Source: Eutypa lata (taxonomy: Eukaryota > Ascomycota > Sordariomycetes > Xylariales > Diatrypaceae). From it: a stretch of DNA of 64,000 bases. Both the position numbers and the translations under genes were made by a program. A model generated the notes under the pieces. It was not told the DNA's origin and ran no database searches. It saw nothing but the letters and a program-made list of their open reading frames with translations. The stretch lies in contig JAKULF010000002.1 in the NCBI GenBank assembly GCA_022661535.1, positions 930,001-994,000 on the forward strand, written 5' to 3'. This document shows, piece by piece, positions 31,363-42,340 of this stretch. Each line of letters opens with the position of its first letter. The stretch's first letter is position 1.

Positions 31363-32799
31363 ATGGGCAATACTTCTTCATCGACGAGGAGCATCGCTAC
31401 TACATTGACGCCATCCTTCACCTCAAGCTGGAGCATCCCCACCCATGGCCCTCCAATAACCTCGATACCGTTGTCCACCGCCGCTGTAAGTCGCACTCCC
31501 CTCCTGAACTCCTCAGTCAACGCCGACATTGATACTGGAGGTCACTGCACCACTTGCGCTGATGATTCTGAAACCTAGAGCACGTATACTTCTGTTATCC
31601 CTATATATACCACCAACTCCATTGTTGAGGAGGTATGCCATCACGGGATCGGTGACGACGCGACTGAGACATGCCTCACAACGACCAAGACCGTGACCGA
31701 CCTAGTCTCATTCCGTGAGTCGATCATCCGACAGTCCGCAAGCAGGCCATCTCACAGCTGGCCATCCCACACATCCGTCGTCTCGTCCGTCCCCTGGTGC
31801 CCGGATTATCCCTTTTGTTCCTCCTCCCGCTCTACCCACACGCGGCCCTCGTTCACGTTTTCGAGATCCACGCATTCCAGTTCTACTACGCATTCGCATT
31901 CCAGGACGACTAGGAGCCTCTCCACGAGAAGGAGTTCCACCTCGTACGCCGTGACTAGCACTCTATGGGACAACAGCTCGACCCTGTTCCCGTGGCTAAC
32001 TACCGGCGGTCTCACGCCGTCTCCGGACTGGTCGGAGACGCTGTCCATCGAGACCACGTCGCCCGACCCTGAGTCTGAGTCGTGCACGGACATCTTGTGC
32101 ATCCTCACGTCGTTGGAGGGGGACACCTCCACCTCCACTTCCACTTCCTCCTCCTCGTCTAGCAGCAGCAGGAGCAGAAGCAGGACTCGGACTAGAACCC
32201 GTAGCACGAGCAGTCATACGCGGCTCCACACTTACACACACTTACCTGATCCTACCACCACTTCTGATGATGATGATGCCACCGCTTTCACAGACCCCTT
32301 CCCCGGCCCGACCACCAGCACAGACTCAGACGAGTGCGACGTCTTCGACTGGTGGTGGTGCACCACCATGGAGAGCACCTGGTCGACCTCGTCAACCTCG
32401 TCCTCATCCTCATCTTCATCGCACTCACACCACCACAGGCCGTCGCACTCCATCTCCCGGTCCTCGTCCTGTCTGTGGTGGGACTTCTACTGCAGCGAAG
32501 CCGAGTCGCCGCCGTTCTCGACCGAGGTGCCGGAGATCAGCCTGCCCTGCGAGACCAGCACGTCGTCGTCGTCTACCTCGAGGATTACGCTTAGCATCCC
32601 CAGCACCATCACGTGGGTGCCGGAGTCCTTCTCGGACACCTACTTGTCGCAGTTCAGTACCTCCAGCACGCAGGGGCCAGACACCTCCACTGATACGTAT
32701 TGGTCGGAGTTCAGCACGATCTCGGAGGAAGAGCCGGATTATGACGACGAGGGTGAAGATGAGGACGAGGATGATGGTGGACTGTTCTCTCATAATTGA
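31363..32799 (+). CDS. Ser/Thr-rich low-complexity protein with acidic C-terminus
   Basis: Two exons, 31363-31485 and 31579-32799, 447 residues. The intron (GTAAGT...CCTAG, 93 bases, phase 0) explains the apparent TAG at 31576-31578, which is its acceptor. The start gives MGNTSSST, which fits an N-myristoylation signal (Gly2, Ser6); no secretion signal is seen. The body is dominated by Ser and Thr, with a Ser/Arg-Thr/Arg run near 152-175, a His cluster, several Asp/Glu-rich patches, pairs of Trp and a few Cys (DWWWCTTM, CLWWDFYC). The last 30 residues are strongly acidic (DEGEDEDEDDGG). Composition recalls cell-surface mucin-like fungal proteins, but the lack of a signal peptide argues for a missing 5' exon or an intracellular protein. 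Function unknown. Confidence 0.7.
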
Positions 32800-33554
32800 G
32801 GCTATGGAGTTTTATCTTTTGTTTTCATATCTTCGGTGTTGGACTGGGAAGTGATGCGGAAGGGACAAATTAGAAAGAATTGTGGTAAGTCATGGACGAC
32901 GTCTCATACGAATACGAATGTCACCGATAGCATAGCAGATTGGAAGATAAAGCCCCGGTGTCACTTTCCTTTGGAGGCATGCATCAAATACCGTGTAGTA
33001 ACAAGGTTATTCACCAACTTTTATCCAATAATAGTATCTCAGATTTAAAATATCGCATTTTGTGAGGTATATTGCCAAGACTACACAAACACCCCCGGCC
33101 ACCTCCCCGCGCCCCCTTTTCCCCCTTATATCAACTGGGATGCTGCTCGAAGCAAGGAAGCAGCCCTCCTCACTCAACAAACACTAGTTAAACATTTTCG
33201 AAGGTCTTTCACGCAGGTACATATTTTATATCAGGCGAATATTATTGAAATAAGGACGCCCTGCTATATTTAGAGTATATCCAGGTCTGCATCAACGACG
33301 GGGTCCGCTAACCATAAAAATCCAGCCGCGACTTTCCCATATCTTACAATATACAATAGGAATGCAACGATTACCAATACAATGACCTATTCCTATCCAT
33401 AATGTGCATAGCTCAAACCGAAAATGATCCTACGGAGCTGTCGTCCTATATACACCATATATACCTCCATGGTATTCCCAGTATCCCCTTGCCCCTATCA
33501 TCCCTATATGCCCGATGCCCCAACTACTTGGCTAACCAGGTCCATATTCCTTGC
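32800..33554. other. Convergent spacer, no gene seen
   Basis: Between the 3' ends of the Ser/Thr-rich gene (+) and the methyltransferase gene (-). AT-rich. Confidence 0.5.
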
Positions 33555-35327
33555 TCATTCCGGCTTACGTGCGACCACTATGCGCTGTGGCACGTACGAA
33601 TGTACACTTCTGGAGCGCATTTCTTTCCGGAACTGGACAAGAAGCATGTGCATTTCGTCTTTCGGGTATTGCATCACCGTATTCCACATGAACGTGACAT
33701 AACCTAGAGCGATAGTAAGCTATCATGGGAGTTCAACGATCTCTAACCTCTAACTTCTCTTCTAGGGGTGTTATGGATATTCTGAGTATTACCTTCTAAA
33801 TCTTGTTCGAGAGCAAGTTGAGCATATTGTCCAATCTCCTGTAACCTCGGATCTTGGGCCCACCCTCCTATGGGCGCCTGAGTGACGATGTTAGTACATG
33901 ATGAAGATCGATGATTGTCAAACAATTTTACCTTGCTATTTGTTACTTGAATGTCGATGAACCCTGCTTCTTCTATTGCCCTTTGCTGCAGGTTATCTGT
34001 CAGGATAGTAAAGGGTCTATTCAGCTTTTTGCCGCCGTCTGCGAAGAGTTTGGTCCAAATCGACATAGCGGAATCTGGCGTCACGGTGCCGTCATCGCTC
34101 AAGTATTTTGGCTCGGACTCATAGCTTTCCACGTAGCCTCCCGGTTTTAGCGCCGTGTAGGCCTGCTTGAACAACCGGGGCCAGTCCTGAATGGAACCTA
34201 GCATGTAACGTATATGGACGTAATCGAACGAGTTGGGCGCAAAGGTCCAGTCCTGCGTTGCGTCGTCGATCTCGAAGGTCAGGTTTGGCGGACACCAGAC
34301 CGGCTGGATCACAGAGATGTCTGTACCGATCACCTCGGTGTCGGGGTATGCATCTGCAAAATCACTGTACTGTATGATAAGGACAAGGCCGCGATGGTGG
34401 GAATATCAGGGGTATCGTATAACATCACTTACATCGCCCATAATCCTATATGCGGATGGTCAGCACGTATAAATACTGGGGGTCAATGACGAGCGCGACC
34501 GGAGTTTACCTGTGCCTGTGCCTACATCTAGAACCCTCTTTAACAAATCGTTGTTAGCACATTAATCAATATCAAGAGCTTATGCGAGATGATCGCTTCT
34601 GACATACTTCAATATCGTCCTTGAGTGGTGCCAAGTGGAGTTTTCCATCAATGCTGAGCGTCAAGAAATGGTGGCTGTAGATTAATCGATAAGCACCTCT
34701 TCTTTGGCGTCGGATTGGTTATAACATCGAGACATACTTAATGTCCATTGACTCGTTATGGCGATCATCATTCGGTCCCCAATACTCCGTCTCATGCTTC
34801 GCGCTATGGTAAGTTCGGCCATGGAGATGGCGGTAGTCTAGAATGCTGGAAGATAGCGATGCGGTCGAGCTGGCACTGTTCAGAGCCGCGGGCGTGTTAG
34901 TTATAGTGCAAGGATGATGCTAGGTAGAATTACTAGGGGTGCTGCCAAGACAATTGTAGCTGTCGACGTCGTCAAATGGCACGGTATGGAGAACAATCGC
35001 ACGTACTTATCATCGCCAATGGCCGAGTCTGCATCATCCGAATGGTCCTCTTCATCGCCCTGTGAAGCATCACGAGCAAATAATAAGCATTTGTTCAATT
35101 CGTGTTACGTATAGCCAGATATGTATGTAGTTATGTAGAATAGCAGAGGCTAGAGTAGATAGATAAGGAGGCGCAGTTTCACCCACTTCTTGAGGGGCCG
35201 CTACAAGAACGGGAGCTCCCGCGGTGATCGCTGTGCTGTTGGCGGTGGGAAGCTTCGTCTTCCCTGAAGATTCGGCCGCCGGATCGGATGCGTTCTCTGT
35301 CGCGCTCTCCGCAGGATTATCGGCCAT
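33555..35327 (-). CDS. LaeA-like SAM-dependent methyltransferase
   Basis: Class I methyltransferase of the large fungal LaeA-like family, often tied to secondary metabolism or silencing. Nine exons on the minus strand: 35327-35187, 35059-35007, 34875-34738, 34674-34608, 34537-34510, 34445-34433, 34364-33932, 33877-33793, 33703-33555, all in phase, 368 residues. The N-terminus is disordered and acidic (DEEDHSDDADSAIGDD). Then come the family blocks: YHSAKHETEYWGPND, motif I VLDVGTGTG (135-143), GTDISVIQPVWCPPN, FEIDDATQDW, and the closing MRSRSVHSYVPQRIVVARKPE. Exon 6 is only 13 bases and encodes GLWAI inside motif I. No polyketide, peptide or terpene synthase lies nearby, so its target is open. 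Identity and exon chain are very sure. Confidence 0.95.
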
Positions 35328-36704
35328 AATCGAATTTTCGATTCGAATGGAGTTGGAAGGGGTAAGCAACGGCCGGCTGGAGATGATGAAAAGTGGTAAT
35401 TATCAATGAAGAAAGGTACATATGGCGTGAAAAGTATGTAGTAAGCGTGCTGACAGCTTTGTTACTTATCGGCGGCGGAGTCGTACCCTGGTAAATGGGC
35501 CTTCACGCGCCTATACTGCATTATCGGCATTAATATCACGCTCCAATTGCTACCTCTCACCCAACGCGGGCACCCCGCCCGACCAACCTGCCAACACCAC
35601 GATGCGATGGTCATCCTTGGAGAATTGCGAGATACAGGAATTGCCAAAGATACAGAATAGGCGGCCCTAACTAGGTCTTCGGCATAGCTGCACCAACTAC
35701 ATATGACATGCGGCTAGACAAACATTGGCTGAGGGAGAAGAGCATGTCCCAATTTCGCTGCGTACACCATGAACTCAAGCTGTTTCTGATATATGATCAT
35801 GCAAGTTAGTATTGGTAGTTACTAACGTGTATTATAGGGGTATAAGAGAAGTTATTACATCTACAATTCATAAGAGTTAGTTACTAGTTGCATATGTATC
35901 GGCTTGATCTTCACGTTCTTTAATATACCAAATGCTGTCCTATCGCAGATCTTGGAAATCAAAAACACCATATCGGGATCCTATATAGTTCCGCTCCAAC
36001 CCCCTGGTTGTTAGTTTAATCCAATGATAAAAAGAGAATGACACGCTGGTGCCAGAGTTCACATAACGAAGGTTCGGGACTGGTACCTATGCACATGGTC
36101 ACGTTTTGCGCCGCGAAAAAGGCATAGCATTCGGCTCTTGACGGCATATAAATCCGGATAGGATAGGCACACCACCACGCCGATGTTGAAGTGCAGAGTT
36201 GTGAAAACTGAGTCGTCTTATTTTGCGACCATGTATTGGCAAGGCTCTTACATAGGTATTAGGCAACCCATAGCAATGCCTCCTTGCCTGATTGCATCCA
36301 TGCATGGCATGTAGGAATAGAGAGACCTTAGCATGTAACACTCGAAATTAAGCCTCTGCTTTGTTATACTTAACTTTCCCTTTACCTAGGTACTTACAAG
36401 TAGTGTCCGCGAACCATGAGTGTATATACTGCTGCTGTGGCTGCCACTAGCTTGCGACAGACTGCAGAGTTGACCAATACAATTGTCTTCTATTTACACA
36501 GCCTTAATTCGACGTTCAGGCTTTCCGAGGACTTGCATTCAATGGATGGTGAGGCAGATTCGGTGGAGCCCTACTATTATTGCGCCCTCCGCCCTTTCCA
36601 CCCCTTCTCTATCTCAAAAGTTCATCTTAATCTCTCCGTCATCAACTTTCGCAGTCTACCCTCAACCTTTCCTATCGACGATGTAGTTTTCAAGTTTCAT
36701 CTAG
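35328..36704. other. Divergent spacer, no supported gene
   Basis: Promoter region shared by the methyltransferase (-) and the NLR-like gene (+). Short frames at 35462-35647 and 36416-36793 lack domain order. Confidence 0.5.
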
Positions 36705-39700
36705 ATGGCCGATCCTTTCACTATCGTGGGCCTGGCCGCCGGTCTCGCTTCATTGGGTATTCAGGTTTGCGGCGGCATCACTACTTATCTTGACGGCATC
36801 AAGTGCCAAGCAGACGATATAGCCTCTGTAAAACGACAAGTACAGAGCCTCGAGAGCGTTCTTCAGGCGGTCCGAACAACGCTACCTCGCATTGATTCAA
36901 GCCATCAAGTTTCCACTACAGCAGTTGTTGAATGTCTGAGATCATTCGAGGCCGAGCTAGAGACCTTGGGAAAATTCGTTTCTAAGCTTACTGCCGATAT
37001 TGTCACTCCTACCAAGTTCAAAGATAAAGTCAAGGAACAGACGAAAAAGTTGACGTATCCATTCAATCGATCCAAACTTAACCAGCTCGAGGCCCGACTA
37101 GTTCAAGTAAATGGGATATTCCAAACCTCCTTACAAGGCCTTGACTTGTCAGTGCAACTTCCCACCTGCCAAGCAATACTTATAAGCGCCGTAGTTGCTA
37201 ACCTTGTGTAGAGGGATTTCCTCGTCGTCACTTAAGACTCTCGAAGCCAACTCGCGTGCCACTTCAGCAGATCTCTTAGTAGTGAGGTCTGGAGTGGAAC
37301 TATCCAACAACACCTTGCCAAGCATCCAGCAGTCCGTTGACTCTCTGGCTCCCTTGATTACTTCGCAAACAGAAACCTTATCGTCGCAAATAGAAAATAG
37401 TGGCATACGAACCCAAGATACTATACAGCGGCTACAAGGCGATTTCCAGTCACTAGTATTACATCAGCTGAACCGGATTGAACAGTCATTTCAGCGTTCT
37501 GATCAATCGAATTATGCCAGACTTGAGCGCATCGCCAATGAGCTTTACTCGCGAGATGTGAAAGGGCGCACGGGAGAGCAATATCAAGTAAGAGAACAGA
37601 GATCTTCACAGGGAATAAACTAACAGGTTGCAGAGCTCGGACGTCGTCGTCGGCCGACTTATAGCAAAGCCGAACAACCTCAGGTCATTATGTGACGAAT
37701 TCTCGAGTCTTCCCACAGGCTCTGAGTCGTACACGAAGGAACCATTAGCGTCCTTCAAGTCTACTTTGTTGCAGTCTTCTATAAACTTGGGTAATGCTAG
37801 TTACATCTATGGTCGACGGAAGCGACGCCAGCGGCAACGAATACGATGGGGCCCCTTTGAATTCTACGAAGAGGATACTCTTACCGAGGAGAATTTGCCG
37901 GATTCTAATATCTCCCAGGCCATAAATCGCCATCGCTCTATTGGCTTGAAGTACATGGGAGCGGCGAATCTTCTAAGTAGAGCCGTCAATATCGCATTCT
38001 CCATGAGCTCGGGCGCTGGTGGCTTTAGCATTGCTCCGAGTTTTACGTACTATGCGACTGTTGATGGACGGACCGCTCCAGCTTTCCGGCTTTTGAATGT
38101 GTTACACGGATACTTCGGTAGCCCTGTGGTAAATAAGGAGGAGCATTTTCAAGGAATTACCGAGACAGTCTTCGAAAAAATATTCATGTTGTATCGAGAA
38201 CGGAGAGCATCATACACAGATGTTGACTTTAACAACCGCACGATTTTGCACATCGTGGGATATCTGGTATGTTCATGTTTAAACCTCTCAACCTCTCAAC
38301 GTACCTAGTTCTGGATTATATAAATATCATTCTAACACTTGAGTCTAGATGTTCTGTTCATCGCATACCATGCTTCTTTTCTCGTTGCTGCTAGAGTTCT
38401 TTCAAGTATTGTCAAGATACGATGCTCCTACTATGCACGATATCAACGGCATGTAAGCAACCCGCATCAAACGTTTGTTCCAACAAAGTTAACAAGAGAA
38501 CAGTACACCGCACGATTTTGCATTTCCAGCCCTGGAACGAGCCGAGATATGTTTTATAGCTGCAGCAGAGGCCATTATTCCACGAGACAGTGATTTTTCA
38601 GATAAAATCTCAAGTTTGCTGCCGTTTAGCTCCAATAATATCACACGTAAGAGATTACAACTATTTAGGGGATCGCAACGAATGGCAGAGGGTATGAACT
38701 CATTCTGGTTTAATTTGGCTATAGAGCTAATAATTTCAAAGCGTGTGGGTGTGGTCCGCTAAGCCTGGCCATCCTTCGAAACGAGAACATCGAAAGTATC
38801 GAGCATATATTGTTACATCATCCATCTACGATACTGGAAACCAACATGTATGGTATGACTCCCTTCCATCTTGCCTCAGACCAGCCGGAATATCTCCAGC
38901 TGTTACTTCGGGCTGCGGATGTTCGACTGCTGGATAGCGTCAATCGCATCCCTTGCACTGTGATGCATTATGTTCTAGATTTAAGCGGAACCAGCTGCCA
39001 CGCCCAACGTGACGAGCTATGCGGCCCTCCATGTCCCTGCACAAAGTGTCTGGAGTTGCTATTTCACACCGATTGTGCCCTCTCCACTGATTCATCCACA
39101 ATGTCTTTTGTACAAAATGCGTCCCTCCATGTAAGGCTAAAATATGCTGCTGAGGTGAGAAATAGGCGGGAAAAGCTTAAGCGTCTAGCTCTGCAACACT
39201 TTACGTACTCAGAAATTGATGATTTTGGCCTAAATAACGGGAATATCCTCGATAGTCAAACAACTAGAGTTATTGAACGGCTGCAAATACGGAATGTTCC
39301 AGTTCCTACTTCCCTAGGCGTCAACTATCCATGTCCGGCAGAATATCATCATGTATCGCTCTATCAGTTCCTACCACGATTGCGCGATGCCGAGATTTTC
39401 TTCAGTCTCGGTTTTCGCGACTTTAATACAGTTAATGGGTCAGGGTTCTCCATGTTAGCAGCTTTTGCTGAAGAGGGCCGATCATTACCCTATCTCCTGT
39501 GGCTTTCAGAACATGGAGCGCAATTGTACCACCGTCTCGATTATACTTCCCACACTAATGCTGCGCAAAGGATCTGGGGAGCAACTAGTGCTCATTGGAT
39601 ATTCGGCTGCATTGGAAGGCGCCTCTCTTCCCGGGCGCACTTTGATCATGATACGGCGACCGCGCTTGATTCGCTCCAATTGAAGATTATGCCGGTCGAG

Positions 39701-40300
39701 ATAACAGACGAATGTCATTGTAGTTGCTCCCTGGGCGGTTGCAGTCCATTCCTTTGGATGTTGAAAAATATGCTACAACACTGTGACCAAGGCTACCAAC
39801 GACTTGTTCAGGAACTCTCCTGGTATATTCGACATCACGGCTCGAATATGGCATTACAGCATCACAAAGAATGCATTCGTTTCATGACGTTTGAAGCTCT
39901 TGCCATCCAACACACTTGTTGTGCTGCAGGAAGTCATTCTTATCGTGTCCCAAATTATGATGACGAAGATGTTGGGGAAATAGAAGAGGATCAAGCTTAT
40001 GTACTAGAGACCCTGGAACACCTGGTTCTGGACTTTGAAGACAAAGTTACCGAAATCCTCGAACGGGAGAGTGTCGATACTTTGACCGCTTTGGCCGAAT
40101 TCTGGACCGGGTACTGGTGTGAGCGAATAGGGGAAGTGCTCAACGAACTTGATGACTGCGAAATTTCACCCGATGAGAAGGCCGGAGCGGAAATGCTTGG
40201 CATAAGGTGGGAAAATAATGCACCAGTTGAGAAACAGATCCCGAAGGAAGACAAAAGCGATATAAACTACTGGTATCGACGTATCAACGAAATTGCATAG
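36705..40300 (+). CDS. NLR-like protein with PigL_N-type N-terminal domain and ankyrin-like region
   Basis: Six exons: 36705-37147, 37212-37587, 37634-38266, 38349-38452, 38504-38646, 38742-40300, in phase, 1085 residues. The N-terminus (MADPFTIVGLAAGLASLGIQV and the helix with ADDIASVKRQVQSLESVL) is the helical N-terminal domain (PigL_N/fungal_N type) found on fungal NLR and ankyrin proteins. A coiled region follows (SLAPLITSQTETLSSQI; IQRLQGDFQSLVL). The middle has KPNNLRSLCDE, Arg-rich RRKRRQRQRIRWG and FSMSSGAGGFSIAPSFTYY, a block I associate with this protein class. A weak ankyrin pair appears near PLSLAILRNENIESIEHIL and NMYGMTPFHLASDQPEYLQLLL. The C-terminal 400 residues hold Cys pairs (CHCSCSLGGC) and acidic helices. 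No NB-ARC or NACHT P-loop is seen. Possible role in non-self recognition, inferred. Confidence 0.85.
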
Positions 40301-42340
40301 TGTCTCATTTCATGGTAACTCGAGAATGGTAGAGAAGGCCACGGGATAAAGTCGATGGAAGACGGAGTTTGCTTGCCCTCACTGATGGCGTCAACAATTC
40401 ATTTTCCGTGCCATGTTTAGCATTTCAATATAGTCTCGTATTAAGGCTTAAACACAGTTCCAAGTGCTATGATAAAGTGGGAGAAAAGTGAAAAGATGAT
40501 GTCCAAACCCCCTAGCTCTAGGAAATATAAGAAAATAACCTAACCAATAGACGACAAGCCACAAGAATCTTTTTAATGAGGAACTCGGATAGATCAATAC
40601 GAAGAAGTCAGTCGTAGTATCTGAGACGGTAACCCACCGTTTGTGTGTCCGCAGAAAGCAATGCAGTCACACAATTGAGAGCATACTTCCTTCATCTGGA
40701 CGTGCTGGTTTGGAATAAGATGTTCTGGTAACTGTAATTTACATGGACCCTGAATTATGATTTCCCCTTCCCTTTTTTTACGGCCGGTGGTAACGACGTA
40801 TGTCTTTCTCGTTTGCTGTGTCGGAACTGGTCAACCAGCTTGTGATAAGAACTCAACCGACCTAAGCCCCGCGAAGAACAGATATGGATGACTCGGGATG
40901 AAAAGGAGAAATACAACCTAGTATATATGTGTTGCATCACGTTTCTTCGATTCGAAAACCGCCTTGGAGGAAGACACGGGAAAGGGGGAGAGGTGAGAAA
41001 TGGCCAGGATAGTACCAAGCTCTACTTTCCCCTTAAATATCTGTAGCAGCCCCCTTTATTCTTAATGACTATATGACACTAAAACCGTACCACTAAAACA
41101 ACCTCGATCTTATATAAATTAGCATAAAGGTGACACGTAAGAAGTGAACTAGCTTGTTAAAATTCAGTCGTTCGATAGCGACCTAGAAATCCAAAAACGA
41201 ACTTAATGAAGCTGCGTATTATAGAAGTTATTAGAGTTAGTACTCTTACTCTGTTTAGTTTACAGAGTTCCGTCAGACGAGTTTCTTATTGTCGCTTCCT
41301 TGTTGCCCAATTGCTGGATTATTTCTATCTTTTAACATATGGCAATCAGGCCGTTCTTCCGCCTCTGGCAGATTCACAGATGCACAGGTAAGGGGTTTGG
41401 GTACCGAGCTTTCTAGCCAATTGGTGGTAGTTTGACAACAGAATTCACTGTGGCAATCCCATCGCCTGATTTCCCCCAGGCTGGGAATTGCTATCAAACA
41501 TATGAGGAGTAGAATTGATTGACCTACCAGCCCTACTTACTACGCATTCTGGCATTCAGCATTCAACGTTGCGGTTGGTGATTGCATAGGGGACTCCACA
41601 AATATGAATATGTGGCCTTGCTAAGCACAAACATTCTTACACGTGTACATGAAGACCCACTTGAGCCCAAACTTGCTTGTTCTCGAATGAGAGCCTCCCG
41701 AGTTGGCAAATCCTGATAGAAGAGGAGTGACAGTCTGTATTACATAGTTATGTACGTATGTACATAGCAGTGGCTACTTACGAACTTGCAAATGATACTC
41801 CCCCAGTCCCTCTGTAGAGTAAGGTAAAGCGAGAACCACATATGTTAAGCCTCAATATTTCCTATATAACAGTTACATTATATATGTATGTCTTTAGTAG
41901 ATATCGAAATAAAATCCTTGTGTCTTCACCGCCGACCTGAGGTGGCTGGATGAGTTGGATGGGTCTTCCAAAGATTTATTAGTTTCTTGAACAAGTCATA
42001 CCTGATCCCTGTACGTCTGAATTGATTGGCTGCCAGATCCCGGGAAAGGCGGTTTTGTGTGGACACTAAGCCACGATAGGAAATGTGTAAATAAACCGAT
42101 AAGCCAGCTCAGACCGCTTGGGCATCACCACATCGACCATCTTGTGGATTTCCAATGTTTACCTACCCTGACCGCGGTGCAAAATAATTCCGTTCCCCCT
42201 GCATCTGGGGCAAAAACCACATCCCTCATCCTGGAATTGGAACTCCTTACTACGTATGTACGAAGTAGTTACGAGTCACTCTCACTAGAGCCTAGATATC
42301 AGATATTTTGTTTCACTTATGCTCAGTTCAACATATAGTT
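40301..42340. other. 2 kb AT-rich spacer, no gene seen
   Basis: No frame with family features on either strand. Confidence 0.5.

Noticed and set aside
31576..31578. Apparent premature TAG in the Ser/Thr-rich gene
   Set aside because: It is the 3' splice site of a 93-base GTAAGT intron in phase 0.
33402..33707. Plus-strand frame of 101 codons
   Set aside because: Overlaps the last exon of the methyltransferase on the other strand.
33555..40300. Secondary metabolite gene cluster around the LaeA-like gene
   Set aside because: No PKS, NRPS, terpene synthase or typical tailoring enzymes are nearby.
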